Assembly: GCA_949130495.1 (NCBI GenBank)
Contig: OX422216.1
Location: forward strand, 367,684,605-367,748,604
DNA: 64,000 nt
Source of the DNA: Sambucus nigra
Lineage: Eukaryota > Streptophyta > Magnoliopsida > Dipsacales > Adoxaceae
Direction of reading: 5' to 3'
The notes beneath the pieces are model-generated. The model was not told the DNA's origin and ran no database searches. It saw only the letters and a program-made list of their open reading frames with translations. Shown in pieces: positions 36,311 to 49,384 of this stretch. Numbering within the stretch: position 1 is the stretch's first letter; each line of letters opens with the position of its first letter. Both the position numbers and the translations under genes were made by a program.

Positions 36311-37983
36311 AAAAGCTAATTTAAATGTTAAAATTAAAATATTGAATAAATATTGAAATAATTATTAAACAACCCCTAATGTTATTTATTCACAAAATAA
36401 CCCCTGAAAATGTATGAAATTATATTTTACCCTTGAAAGTATGAAGTTTCCAAAATGAAACCAAAAGTTACACTTTTTGCTTAAAATACCCTAAAATCAT
36501 GCGAGTTTAATTTAGATCCTTGAAACTTAGTATGTTTCGCAAGAAATATACTAAGATAAAGTCTTGAAAGATAGAATGGTATTGAGTTGATAATACTTGG
36601 GAAATAAGGACCTAATATTTAAAAAGGATAAACAAAATATGTAACTTCGGTAAATGAAAAGACCTAAGTGAATGGTTGTATTCAAAGTGTGTAATATTTT
36701 AATAATAGAAATAATAAGGTGGTAATTACCTTGGAATAAATGGACTTTGGGCCGAATATAAATCGTAATGTGAAAACAAGCTAAAAGATGTAATTATGTA
36801 AGTAAAAGAACAATGGTAAGACGAATATTTTGGTCAAAACAACAGTTGAACGACAAGGAAGTGGACCTATTGAAAAATGAAAGAGTTTTCAGAAAAGAGT
36901 AATGAAAAAACTAAAGGAGGGACCAGAGCCTTAGGGTGCGGCTCTATCTTATAAATAAAAACCACTATCCAAGGAAGCAACGATTGTGCCATTTATTATA
37001 GATGGTGAAAGCCCGTAAACATAAACAAAATATGATAAACTTCACGATGTATGGAGAAAGTAAATAGAGAAATATGGAATTAGTAAATTTTGGGAAAAGC
37101 TAGAGGGTTAATAGCTATGTATAAAATGTGATATTCTAGGTTTAAATAGTATATAATTAAATTATGGATAGCCATGCAATAATTGATAAACATGTGGATT
37201 AACGAAATAAAGAATAAAAGAAGTTATCATGCTAGCGTATTGGTAAAAGGTTAAAGTAAAAAAGACCACATTTCATCTTTCGAATAACATATAGTTGTTA
37301 AAAGCTCGAATTTGTAAATTAGTTTAAATAAATCTTTTTATACTCTTGACACGTGTGTCAAAATGATAACTATAGGAATGGCCATGTAAATGGGAGTTTA
37401 AATGTGAAATTGATAAATCTCCAAGTAAACATAATTAACATAAGGGAAGAATAAAGGAACATAAGTAGCATTTTTTATAATAAAATGACAAAGTATAGAC
37501 TATAAACCTTAACTGATTTTAACTTAAATTAAAGGAAATATTTTGAATAAAAATGTGATTAATGGATATATTTTACGGCTATGTGCCTTCAAATTGATGT
37601 AAGATATAACATAGGTTGTTTCTACCGTTCATTTACATACTTTATAAATGTTGGAAACCCATCGGGAATTGGCTCACCCCGTTCCCTTTGTTACGATGGA
37701 TTAAGATATATATTGTCTTTTGAGATAGTTTTTTAGGTGAGTGATATTATTTATGATAGCACTCTGATTACTTGAACCCTACAATATTAATTAATGGGTT
37801 TTGCAATTGTTACCATTATGTTTAAATGCTTGAAAATGGAATTGCATCCACACTCGGTAAATCTAATAAACTTAAATAGACTATAAACATTATCTAGGTT
37901 ATTTCACATCACTCCACACTTAACGCAGCCGTATCGGACCAGGTTGACCCATGGGTGACCCTTAAATTCGGGTAGGGCATTAT
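36311..37983 (+). repeat. Diverged relative of the array's LTR-like segment
   Basis: Collinear with the array unit over at least its right half: 'ggagggaccagagcc' (36917) against 'ggaggtcctagagcc' (3185), then 'ttgttacgatggattaag' and 'cggaccaggttgaccc', ending 'ttcgggtagggcattata'. The distance from the first to the last landmark is about 1.06 kb in both. It is a separate older copy that ends where the array's LTR-like part ends, which suggests that part is an independent LTR. No coding region. Confidence 0.62.
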
Positions 37984-40161
37984 AATAACAACATGACTCC
38001 ACCTAACCCATGTACAAAAATGATAAGGCACACACCAGAACCCAAATAAAATATCTCTCAAATGTCTGCACTACATCTCGAGGGATAACTCCTGCCTCTA
38101 CTAGTCCCGACTAAAGGATGCCCCAACTCCTAAAGTCCTAAAACATACAAAGCGCGAATGTTTAAGCCATCATACCAATCGTATAACCAAAAACAAATGT
38201 ATAGGCAAAATTACCACCCCACATTATCCCTCATGAGGAATGAAGACTTCAGCAGATAGGATTGGTGTAATGTCCACTCATGTAAAACATGTGTCATAAT
38301 TTGGGCTGTACGTGGCCCTTCCACTTGTGTCACGTTAAATCCATGAATTTAGATTCTCTACTAGCCTACGTACACATGCGGTATGTTCATGTACATAAAA
38401 TCGTATATTATCGCTATAAGTGACTAATGGTTAACACGATAAGGTTCAATTATGGCATTTGGTTCCTAACAGACATCAGAACTATGGAAAGGTATTCTAA
38501 GTAACCTATGGTCGATTGGAACTCATGAACCATATGAAAATATCCCGAATGGTCGAAAATATATTTTTGTATGACCATAAAAGATCCTAGGTTCAACCCT
38601 AAAAAAAGAATCAAATATCCAAAACACTTCAATTTAAGAGGACAACCCTAGGCAAATTAATTCGACCTACTTAATACAATAAGTTCGAATTTCTACTTCG
38701 CTCATGGAGGAAACAAAACTCGATAATTAAGTTTCTCAACTAAATTAATCCTAAAGAATCACATCTAAATTCAGGGTTATACATAGACATAAATAAGGTT
38801 TATATTACCCAATATAATTAGTCCACAAATATAAATGCAACCTGAATTACATAAACCTTCCATAAGAATCCTATAATCGATACACACGAATTTTCAATAC
38901 AATCGTATATAATTTCCCTTCATTAACATGAAGTAATATATTTTCATAATCTAATGTGGTCAAACACTCAATCAATGATTTATTCAATTATATCTCAACT
39001 AGTTTAATCCAATTTCACATATTATATGAGAATTATAGTTCTAGAATCACAACTCCAATATGTTTTCCTCAATAATTCAGAGCAATAGATTATTAAAAAA
39101 AATTCAAATTTATCAATTTGATATGATCTTCTATATAGATTAGATTTAAATACATGATATTTTAATATAGACAATTCAAATCAAAGGGGAAGAGTAAACA
39201 TAATTTCACGCCTTATTTTTTTTGAGATGAGTGTCCCAATTATCTTTTGAATACTCCATTTTTTCTTTCACCCAATTACTACCAACTTCTATATCTTTCT
39301 TTAGTTTATGGGCTTAAATTTTAGGTATGTTGTCTTGTACTGGTTTAACCTAAATTATGAACTTGGACTCTTTTTAATACCTTATGTAAGGCCCCCAAAC
39401 ATAATCCAACTAACTCAAAACCTAGACCAATCGGCTACCTAACTCGGGGACCCAATTTCACATATATTTAATACTACTTGGTCACTCTAAACACATCCCT
39501 CCTCTAACCCAGATCCAAACATAAAAATAAAAATTAAGTTCACATTGACCCAGATAGCCCAAAGACATAACAAGGACCACTTCTAGATTCAACTCACATA
39601 AAAATTATACAAATGCAATAAACAATTTTCTAAAATATACGAGGTATTATATTGAGACCTCATGTAAATTCAATTATACCCAATTTATTTCCTAGATATT
39701 CCTATTAGATAATATCTTCCATTTACCTAGGTAAGGACACTAAAGTAACATCATCAAGTAACATCTTCATGACATGATCTTTGGTTAATAAAAGGTATAC
39801 GAGGGATCACAATGATCAATGTGTCTCACATATCAACGAATGAGGATTTTGTTCGACATGATCACCACCGGTTTACAAAATACATACATTCTAAAATGTA
39901 TGCTATGACGTTACCCCCATAGACATGGGTATGCCATAGTTAGATAAAAGATGCCATACAAATTTAAATGGAGTCGCTATCTGGTGTTTAACCTGAGTTT
40001 CAATCGAGTCTCTATCTTAGCACCTACTATAAATGTTACATTTGGTTTTATTAAGATTAAATTTAGTTGTAGTAACACTCTATGATTGAACTAAATATAA
40101 AGTTCTCATCTTAATCCTTAACTAAGGCTACATGTAGCAATGTGTACTTTTTGTGCGAATG

Positions 40162-40213
<52 letters not shown>

Positions 40214-41651
40214 ATATATATATATACCCATTTCTTTTTTTAAGAGATATAGTCACAAATGTCTCATCTTTCTTTCTATCTTATCACTAAGGTGAATCAC
40301 CCGTGCGAGGGGGTCGACTTAAGACTGATGACATAAGTATAAGAACATCCCAACATAATAATATTTTCAATTAACTAATACATTGGATACTAAAATGTTA
40401 AATGATTGTCATATTTCTTACAATAATTTATAAATTTCTTTCTGTAAAGCATATTGGAATTTTCACCTACTAATAACACATAAATCACAAGATGAGATTT
40501 AACTCAGCTGTAGGAATACAACATTGGACCAATATCATATGTGCACTCTTTTTAAAATTTATATCAAATATGTTTTGTACCTAATTCAATTGCAATTTCT
40601 AAGTTGAAGGTGGAACTAAACCTTATAGGTTGCCCCTTTTAGTCATTGCAATTAACACCATAACCAAATATTGGCGTGTATTGTCCTTAATTATAGTTAT
40701 CCCAAATACATAAGTGAAATTAAACTTTAAAATATATTTACATCATTGTCTAGACACAGATGACCAAGGACAATCCATAAACCATATGGGAGGATGCAAA
40801 ATTATTTCCTTTTTCAAATACTAATGAAGATGTTGGCTTATGCACACAAAAGTATAGGAATATATTAACCAACTAGTGACTATAGGTCTAATCGAACACA
40901 TAAATCCATATTACACTCATAATGGTTGAGTATGAAACACCGTATGCTCCAAATATCTTCCAACTCTCACTTGTGAGGCTTATGCAACATTCTTTTAGTC
41001 TATAGTATATAATACATTCTTACACTTTTTGTTGAATACTTGATATAAATCAATACTTTTAGAATAAACTTCCTCTCATACTTAGTGGAGTTTCGATCGT
41101 AACTCTTGTTTAAATGGTAGAAAGTTAAAATATTCATAGGGAATTACCTGTAAAGGATTATGTGAGAGGTACTTTCCTTCATTTTGTGAAATTAATGTTT
41201 AAGTTGAATAAGAGAGATGCATACACCCAAGTTTTTACCCCATGTAGGGTTTTCCTTGGTAGATATGATTTTTTTAATTGTTAGTGGATTACATCATTAA
41301 TTCACTTCATATAACACATATATACACTTAGATGTAGAGATATTTTTAGTTTGGTGGGTTAGTTGAACTTTTAAAGGAACTATTCTAGTTAATTGACATT
41401 AATTATAGTAAATCTTGACTTGTGTGTATGAGTTGAAATTAAAGTCATTTAAATATATTTTAAAGATTTAAAATCTCATTAAAACTTGTTTAGTTTCAAT
41501 TTAATGGGTTAAAATTGGTCTTGTACATGTTTTCTAAAATATAGGGTGCTAGATTTCATGATTATATCAAAATTGGACTTAACTTGGTATATATACTATT
41601 CCCCACAAGATATTTAGAGATGATCACATAGATGTGGGACCCAAATTTTCA
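37984..41651. other. AT-rich stretch, no genes; right end probably a copia LTR
   Basis: No convincing coding region on either strand. A (CT)n(TA)n run lies at 40161-40226. The last ~800 bp probably include an old copia LTR, because a tRNA-Met-like primer site follows directly, and 'caagtttttaccccatgtag' near 41228 recalls the 'ttttaacgtggtaaaacctc' region of copia LTRs. The LTR start was not found. Confidence 0.5.
40161..40226. repeat. (CT)n(TA)n microsatellite
   Basis: About 25 CT repeats with one TT interruption, followed by TA repeats. Confidence 0.96.
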
Positions 41652-41653
41652 TT

Positions 41654-41664
41654 TGGTATTAGAG
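41654..41664 (+). other. Decayed copia primer-binding site
   Basis: TGGTATTAGAG, one change from TGGTATCAGAG, two bases after a TTTCA that may be an LTR end and about 140 bp before a gag relic. Confidence 0.65.
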
Positions 41665-41794
41665 AAATTTTCTATTATTAGTACTTATATGCTAAAGTTG
41701 AACCTTTTTGTTTGGATTTATACGATATTTGATTTTAAATCAATTTTTACGCTTGTTATATATTTGCATTTGTGTTGTTTAGATCGATTATGCA

Positions 41795-42438
41795 ATGATA
41801 GATCGAGGTTCCATGAACCGTCTTCCTCACTTTGATGCTTCCAATTTTGAACAATGGAAAGTGATGATGATAACTCATTCGAGATCAAAACATGAGTGTG
41901 GGTGGATGCGTGTCAAAGATGGATTGACTTGGCCTATAGTGGTGTTGAAATTGTTATGATTGGGAATCTTGGAGCTAATTACACCAAAACTGGATTTTCA
42001 TCATGTATTTACAACTCAATGGCATTGCGTGCATTATTTAAACCCATTAGTACATAGGAGTATTATATGATTTTTAATTGTGAAACTTCTAAGTAAGCAT
42101 GGGACTCTCTTATTGTAACTCATAAGGGTACATATACAACTAAGATATCAAATTTGCAAAGCCTTGCCACTACTTTCTAGATAATACAGATGAAAGAGTA
42201 AGGGCAATTTCATGAGTCTAATATGAGGTTGACAGAAGTTTCTAATGCCTCATGTAATATTGGAAAGAAAATCGTGAAGAGTAGGATTGTTAAAAATATT
42301 TTGAGATCATTGGATTCTAGGTTTAGCATGAATGTGCCTCTCCTTAATGATAATTTAGATACGAACGCTTGCAAATTGGTAGAGTTAGTTAGTTCCTTGA
42401 AAATGTGAGAGCAAGATGAGAGAATGTGTGTGTGGTAA
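41795..42438 (+). pseudogene. Copia gag relic (UBN2-type)
   Basis: Reading across stops and shifts, the plus strand gives MNRLPHFDASNFEQWKVMM (compare the 'PPLFDGNNFAYWKVRM' block of the copia at 17132). AWDSLIVTHKG follows, and after the stop at 42179 MRLTEVSNASCNIGKKIVKS and ILRSLDSRFSMNVPLL. These are the same ordered gag blocks. It is cut at 42438 by the start of the next LTR. At least four stops make it a dead copy, more decayed than the copia in the array. Confidence 0.8.
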
Positions 42439-45400
42439 TGTAACACTCCATGATTTTTGAGCTGCAAAAATCTTTGTTAAATTAAAAATTTTGAAAAATA
42501 ATAATTTTTGGAATCTATTTAATTTATATATGTAAAATGGTTTGTATTTATATATAAAAATAAGGTTTTAAGTGAAATTTAAATCTGGATTAAAGAAAGG
42601 AAATTATAAATTTTTGTATAAAAATCAGGGGAGGATCCGACCTAAAGAGAATAAATAAATAAATAAAAATATTCAACCGCCTTATCGAGCTAAATGTTTT
42701 TGGGCAACTTTGTTTCTCCTTTAGCTACAATATATTAAAATTTCAGCCAATTCCAATAGTCCGATCGTCCGTAATATTTTTTTACTATATGTATTTGATT
42801 AGGACTCAAATTATTTTTGGTATATAAACATAAAGTGAGAAGTTTAGAACTTTTAAAACACATTTTATCATTCTCAAAAATCAGTAGCCTCCCATAATTT
42901 CATTCTCTCTCATGTACAAAACCTAAACCCCATTGAACACAACTTTAAGTCCAAGTTTTGAAGATCTAAATCAAGTGTTCTCAAGATCGTCCAACAATGC
43001 GTCTTTATTGTTTTCTCGGGAGGAACGCAACCGTGCAATTTGATTCTTAAAAAGACTTCTTTATAGGCATGAATAATTGTATTTTCCCTTTAGTATTATG
43101 CGTTTTAAATATTGCTTAAACACTAATGATCATCATTTTTCTACAAATAAATTAGAAAGACTAATTAAGGAAAGTAAACACTAAATTTGGGACTGTTTTT
43201 ATTTTAATATTTAATACGAGTTAAGACTTAAAACCCTTGCATGCTTAGGTTAGAGGTTGGGGTTCCGTTAGAATTTATGACGTTCGCATGTAGAATAAAT
43301 TATAGGAATGTTATAAATTTATTTTGACATGTATAACCACATTAATTATGTGCATGTTGTAGAGTAGATTTTAGTTATTGTATGGTCCCAAATAATTGTG
43401 TGTGAATAGAAATCCTATAAATTGATGAGAAAATGAATTGTTAAATTAATGTCATAATTAAATGGACATAATTGGGATAAATAGTAATTTTGCCATTAAT
43501 TCAAAGAATTATTGTGATAAGTTGAAAATATGTCATATATAATTTGTGAATTGCAATAATAATTGACACCACGGGGAAGACGAAATTGTTGGGGTAGTTA
43601 TTATTCTCATCTTATTTTTTGGTTGCTTACTAAGTATGAGACTAGTAGGTAGGGCTTAGTTTTTGGTAACACTTTCTAGGTATGGGACTAGTTGGTCTAG
43701 ATTTTTATCGAGGAACGACTCCGGGGTGGGGATAATTCTTATGTTGTTTTCGTTGGATTGTTAGCCTAGGTACGAGGCTAGGTAATGATTTTGCTAGGAA
43801 TTCTTCCTAAATGATAGGTTAGGATATATGTGTGTTTTGGAGACCTCTAGGCATGGTACTAGGGGTGGTTTTGAGGATTTATGCTCGATTAAAGTGTGGG
43901 ACTAATAGAAAAGATGATAACTTGAGAAAATTAAGAATTAATGCCTCAGACAATAAACGGGTATTAAAATGAATCTGCGTCTCCAATAAGTGCAAGGCTG
44001 ACAGAATATGGGTTGACTGGCTATTGTGACGTGTCATGTGTGGAATTTTGTCAATAAGTACAAGGCTAAAAAAATTGGGCCAGCTAGCTATAGCGAGTGG
44101 GATGTGTATGGTGTACGACTTTCGACATGCTCGAATAAGTGCACAACCAATAGAAAGCTTGGCTCGCTAGGACGGCACCCCCATAATAATAATTTGGTTA
44201 AGAGAATTAAGTTAAATTTATAGCTTTAGTATAATTAAATTATCAAAATTTCATAATTGGGCTTGAACATTAGGGGGTGCCTTAGTTATGTGGGTAGTAA
44301 GTGATAGTTTATCTTTACTCGCATGTTAATATATATATCTCGTTTAATTTCAAATATTATATTATGATGTTTATGTGACACCACGCCTAATAAAATACCA
44401 GGTGATCAGTCCTATATCTAATTAAAAAAGGAATCTCATTTGGTTCATTCTTAGCATCACTGTCAAAAGCTCTTTAAAACTTACTAACCACCTAGTATTC
44501 AAAAAGATGGTGCCAAATTTTATCTTTATTAATCCAAGAAAAAATAGGTGCGGAATTAATATAAAACATCCAATGCTGATAAAATCAATCATCACATAGA
44601 ATAATGAAGGTCTTGCCGAATAAACCACCGTCTCAATCCAAAATCAACAGACTAACAGAGAGTAATAAATCCCATACAATATGAAAATAAACTAATTAAA
44701 ACTGTGAGCGACATGCTCGAAATAGACTAATATGAATCCCTACACTAGGAATAGAAAAATAGATGCGTCTGTCCAAATCCTGCAACATCCACACTTGCTG
44801 TAGTTGCGAGTCCCTGGAATGAATTCAAGCCTGGTGTCCCTATGGCTGGACACCTAAAAGGTTTTGTAAATATGTGATAGCAAGGGTTAGAACCCAAAAC
44901 GTTTTGAAAATATTTAGCAAGTAATTAAATTGCAATAATTTCTCATATTTAAGCCAGCGTCGCACTCTCTTGAGGATAGACTCACCCCTCAACTAATGTG
45001 CACACCTAACGCTTTCTTTTTATCTGACCTACTCCTCTACCCCGTAACTAACTCTTGATAAAATTCTTCGCTGACACACTACTCTAACTCGAGTATGTTT
45101 AAAAATATGATCTATAAGTTATTTATCACTTTAATCATCTTTCCTTTAAGTCCATATAACATTCACAGTAGTTATATAATAAATACAAGTTTTCTCCATG
45201 TATTAGATTACCTGTATATGATTATTTCTCCCATTATATACATAACACTATATTACAACATTCAAACATATGTTGAATATATATATTATCCATCCTCCCG
45301 AGTAATACCTCACCAGATGTATTATCTAAACTGCTATTAACCAAGGCTACTCAGTCCCACCTGGAGTTCCGAGACAACTATGGTCCACCGAATCATAACT

Positions 45401-45704
45401 TAAATAATAAACATAATGCAGGCGGTCATATTCTCCCGAGTACGAGGACATCATCTCAATGCCCTACCTGTGAAATTGGACTCTATGACCTGGTGATATA
45501 CTCGCCGTACTCCTCAAGCTAGGGGATTCACTCACATCACGCAACCTCCCCCGACATCACTAGAGTATATGAATTAAATTAATATCTAATCACTGATATT
45601 TATAACCACACAATATATATATACTATTACACACCGTATATATATAATTTAAATCACGGCTTTACCGTGTACAAAAATTCGTATCACTAGCCTATATTTT
45701 TCCC

Positions 45705-45870
45705 TGAGTCTATGGTCCGACTCTAATTTAATTAATTTGCCCATTAATTAAATTTTTACCTTCCCGAGTCTATGGTCCAACTCTAATTTAATTAATTTTC
45801 CCTTAATTAATTTATTACCTTCTCGAGTCTATATTTTGACTTCAAATTAATCTATTTCTCTTAATAATTA
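45705..45870. repeat. ~65 bp tandem repeat, three copies
   Basis: 'gagtctatggtccgactctaatttaattaat', then a T/A-rich spacer, repeated with decay. A similar triple repeat with different sequence lies in the related LTR at 57185-57350. Confidence 0.8.
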
Positions 45871-45982
45871 ATTTAAATCCCTTGGCGTCACTCAACCAGT
45901 ATACCCAGACTCGCTTAGTTAGCCCGTATCTTAAATATTCAGAATTTAAATGCCCAAATTCCCTTAAAAAGTTTGGCACACA

Positions 45983-46010
45983 CTTATTTATTTATTTATT
46001 TATTTATTTT
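45983..46010. repeat. (TTTA)n microsatellite
   Basis: Six to seven TTTA repeats. Confidence 0.9.
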
Positions 46011-46185
46011 AACCTTATTGTTTCTCCCATGCATTACTTTAATCCCACATGCATCCTACTGTTTGTCCCTTCAAAACCTCAAATAAATTAGGCTAAAAGT
46101 AAATGCACATGCTGTACGAATTTAACCTTTAAATTTCATCATCAACCCAAATAGTAAAGAAAACAAAAGTCGTCGAATTTTATCC

Positions 46186-46264
46186 CGTTGTTAGAACGAG
46201 ACACTTATCGTTTGAACGATAGTGCACGTCGTTCGAATGAGATCCAGGGTCATTCAAACGACCC
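46186..46264. repeat. Hairpin/palindrome cluster in solo LTR
   Basis: Contains TATCGTT-TG-AACGATA (perfect 7 bp arms), CGTT-gttag-AACG, and GTCGTTCGAATGA / TCATTCAAACGAC (one mismatch, 9 bp loop). It sits 0.95-1.03 kb from the U3 end of the LTR. Confidence 0.82.
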
Positions 46265-47743
46265 TTGGGTCCCTCTCTCTTCTTCCTCTCTCAGTCCAGT
46301 TCGCTATTAAAACTCAACTTAAGCTTTTTAACCAGATTTCTCTACTGTAATCCTTTTTCAAATCAGTTCTTTCTTAACCATTTTCAATCCCAAACTTATA
46401 CACAATAAACAACCAAAATTCGAATTTAAAGATGATTTCTCCCAATACCTTCACAAGTCATACATCTATCCCAATTAAATCATAAATTCCTTAACAACAT
46501 AATATGAATTTATAAGTCCTTAACAGTCCAAAAATTGATTTGAAACATCCACAAATTTAAAACCCAATTTATGCCAATCCAACCCAAAATCATTTGTTTA
46601 CACACCTAATGATATGAATTGAAGACACCAATTAATTTCAAAGCAAGTTTAACCACTTGCCTTAGGATTCGTAGTGTCTGATTAATCCTTTGGTGTAAAG
46701 ATTGTTGTGTGATGAAGAACACCTCTCTTGTTCTTTCTCTTTCTCTCTCAAGAGTCCTCCCTCTATGTCCCTCTATGTTCTCAGATTCTCCCAATTGTGT
46801 TATGGCTTCCCACAACTCCTAAACTTAGGTTTTTATCTCCAAATCCCGTTTTTAGTCATATGGGCCTAATTAAAATGGCCCAAACACCCCCGTGTGGGCC
46901 CGATTATGTCCAAAATATCCCGTGACCCATTTACCACCCCCGGGTACACTTTTATGACTTTGTCGGCCCATTCGGACTCAACCGTGCACTCAGAATTGAA
47001 ATTCGAAATACTTTACAACATCCTCTAATTTTTGACCTAAAAAATGTGACACAACAATAATCTAAATAATTAAATCTAAATTTACTGAATTTAAATATTT
47101 CCTCCAATTTAAATAAATTCTCCAAATAATAAATTTAAATCTCTCCAATTTAAATAAGTTTCATTTCTCCAAAAAATAATTAAATTCTAAGTCCTTAAAA
47201 TTTCGGGGTGTTACAGTTTATCATGTATAATGCAATTATCTGGGTTTATGGACCCTAATTGGGAGGAGTAACTAGTATTCATGCAATGGGCTCTGACCAT
47301 TTGCGTTGACTAACATTTCAGGTATAGTTATTGGATTAGAAATACAATATGTATTAGAGATCTTTGGAGCACAACTGGAGATTTCTTTTATCAGCTTTAG
47401 CAGTTTAGATTTACTTTCCATTTCATCATTTTATTTTCAGATAGTTATTTATGGATTTTTAGTGGGCCATTCACTTCCACAACTGTTTATGGATTTCAGT
47501 TAGAGATTTGTAGTGGGATTATTTATTGAAATTTGAGCTGGACTTATTTGGAGATTAGCATGGTGATGGCTATTATTGATTGGATGTTTTAATATCCTCG
47601 TTGGATTTAATTGAGTTATATACCTGATGGATTAAAGTTTTAAATGTTTATATTTCTGTCACATGCTGAGAATGGTATTTTATTTAGTAATGCCCGACGT
47701 AGTTTGGTGGAGGCCAACGCAAGAATGCGTGGGGTGTTACAGA

Positions 47744-47755
47744 TGCTATCGGAGC
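47744..47755 (+). other. Decayed primer-binding site of gypsy element
   Basis: TGCTATCGGAGC, two changes from TGGTATCAGAGC, two bases after the LTR end. Confidence 0.8.
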
Positions 47756-48107
47756 ATGGTCATAGGTCTTGTAGGTTATGAGTTCGTTTAGCTTTCACAT
47801 TAATGATCTTCAATCTTGTTTGTTGATTCGTACTCCTTAAGGTATTGAGTCTAGTATACACGTTAGCTATGTTTCTTAGAGATAAGGAGTTTTGTGTTAA
47901 GGAAGTTGAAGCCATTGAGGTTCGAACTAGTAATCTCTATGTGAAGATACTTAACAGTGATTTTGGGAGACGAGATTTATTTTATATATCGTTCGTGAAT
48001 ATGTTAGCTGTCTCTAGTATAAATTTGGTGATGTAATTTAATTTAAGGACTTCAGTATTCAATGACTTTTGGAGAAAGAATCGAGTGATGATAGGTGGGA
48101 GAGCGTA

Positions 48108-48174
<67 letters not shown>

Positions 48175-48328
48175 ATTTTGTTCACGAGGAAAGTGCGTGT
48201 GGGATCAGGTGTACGGATGACCAATTGTAACATTCAATGGCTAGGCATATGTATGCGTTATTTTATTTGCATGACTTTACATTTGATGTTTACGCTTCGT
48301 CGAATTTCGAGGAAGAAATTCTTGTATT
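47756..48328 (+). other. Short non-coding interior of decayed gypsy element
   Basis: About 570 bp with (TA)n at 48109-48169. The 63-codon frame at 47845-48036 has no recognisable domain. The last ~35 bp resemble the end of a chromovirus pol gene. Confidence 0.65.
48109..48169. repeat. (TA)n microsatellite, about 30 repeats
   Basis: Uninterrupted TA run in the element interior. Confidence 0.97.
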
Positions 48329-48340
48329 GGTGGGAGAGTA
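48329..48340 (+). other. Polypurine tract before 3' LTR
   Basis: GGTGGGAGAGTA directly before TGTAACACCCC. Confidence 0.75.
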
Positions 48341-49384
48341 TGTAACACCCCCTGATTTTTTAGCCGTAAAAAATCTTTGCTAAATTAAAAATTTTGAAAA
48401 GAAATAATTTTTGGAATCTATTGAATTTATGTATGTAAAAAGGTTGGTATTTATATGTAAAAATAAGGTTTTAAGTGGAATTTAAAGCGGGATTAAAATT
48501 TTGAAATTATAACTTTTTGTATAAAAATCGGGGGAGGATATGACCTAAGGAGAAAAATATATTTGACCTCTGGGTTGAGGTAAATTTTTTTGTGCAGCTT
48601 CATTTCGCCTTCAACTACAATATATTAAAATATCTGCCAATTCCAACGATCTGATGGTCCGTAATGCTTTTTTAGTGTTCATATTTGATTAGGACTCAAA
48701 TTCGTTTTTGTATGTAAATATAAAGTGATGAGTTTAGGACTTGTAAAACACATTTTAGCCCTATCAAAAATCAGTAGCCTCCCATAATTTCATTATCTAT
48801 CATCTACAAAACCAAAACCCCATTGAACACAACTTTCAACCTAAGTTTTGAAGATCTAAATCAAGTTTTCTAAAGATCGTCTAAGAATGCGTCTTTATTA
48901 TTTTCTCGAGAGGAATGCAATCGTGTAATTGGATTCTTCTAAAGACTTCTTTGTAGGAATGAATACTTCTATTGTTCCCATTTAGTATTATGCATTTTAA
49001 ATGTTGCCTAAACACTAATGATCATTGTTTTTCTTTAAATAGATTAGAAAGACTAATTAAGGAAAGTGAAACTAAATTCAGGACTGTTTTTTATTCAAAT
49101 ATTTAATACGAATTAAGACTCAAAACCCTTGCATGCTTAGGTTAGAGGTTGGGGTTCCATTAGAATTTATGAGGTTCGCATGTAGAATAAATTGTAGGAA
49201 TGTTATAAATTAATTTTGATATGTATAACCATGTTAATTATGCGCATGTTTTAGAGTAGAGGTTTATTTTTGTATGCTCCGAATAATTGTGTGTGAATAG
49301 AAATCCTATAAATTGATGAGAAAATGGTTTGTTAAATTTATGTCATAATTAAATGGACATAATTGGGATAAATAGTAATCTTGC
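48341..49384 (+). repeat. 3' LTR of decayed gypsy element, truncated
   Basis: Collinear with 42439-43500 ('ggttagaggttggggttcc', 'ggacataattgggataaatagtaat'), then stops abruptly near 49384. Confidence 0.85.

Larger units (their letters stand above)
44374..47215 (-). mobile_element. Solo LTR (2842 bp) nested in a gypsy LTR
   Basis: Termini TGTGACACCACG ... CGGGGTGTTACA, flanked by GTTTA on both sides (44369-44373 and 47216-47220). It is related to the LTRs at 56261 and 62739 ('ttcattcttagcatcactgtc', 'agatgcgtctgtcc', 'acttgccttagg'). No interior or second LTR is present, so it arose by LTR-LTR recombination. It contains three ~65 bp tandem repeats (45705-45870) and a hairpin cluster at 46186-46264. 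Confidence 0.92.
42439..47741 (+). repeat. 5' LTR of decayed gypsy element (interrupted)
   Basis: Termini TGTAACACTCC ... GTGGGGTGTTACA. It is interrupted at 44374-47220 by a solo LTR plus one duplication copy. Confidence 0.85.
42439..49384 (+). mobile_element. Decayed non-autonomous gypsy element with tiny interior
   Basis: 5' LTR 42439-47741 (about 2.46 kb when the nested solo LTR and its duplication are removed), primer site at 47744, ~0.6 kb interior, polypurine tract, then a 3' LTR that starts at 48341 and is collinear with the 5' LTR until about 49384, where it stops. The LTRs differ by about 12% over the first 215 bp. The interior ends 'ttcgaggaagaaattc' + 'ggtgggagag', like the pol end and polypurine tract of Tekay/Del-type chromoviruses, so this looks like an internal-deletion derivative (inference). 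Confidence 0.82.

Noticed and set aside
47982..48233. Frames made of alternating Tyr-Ile (also 51907-52216)
   Set aside because: Translation of (TA)n microsatellites.
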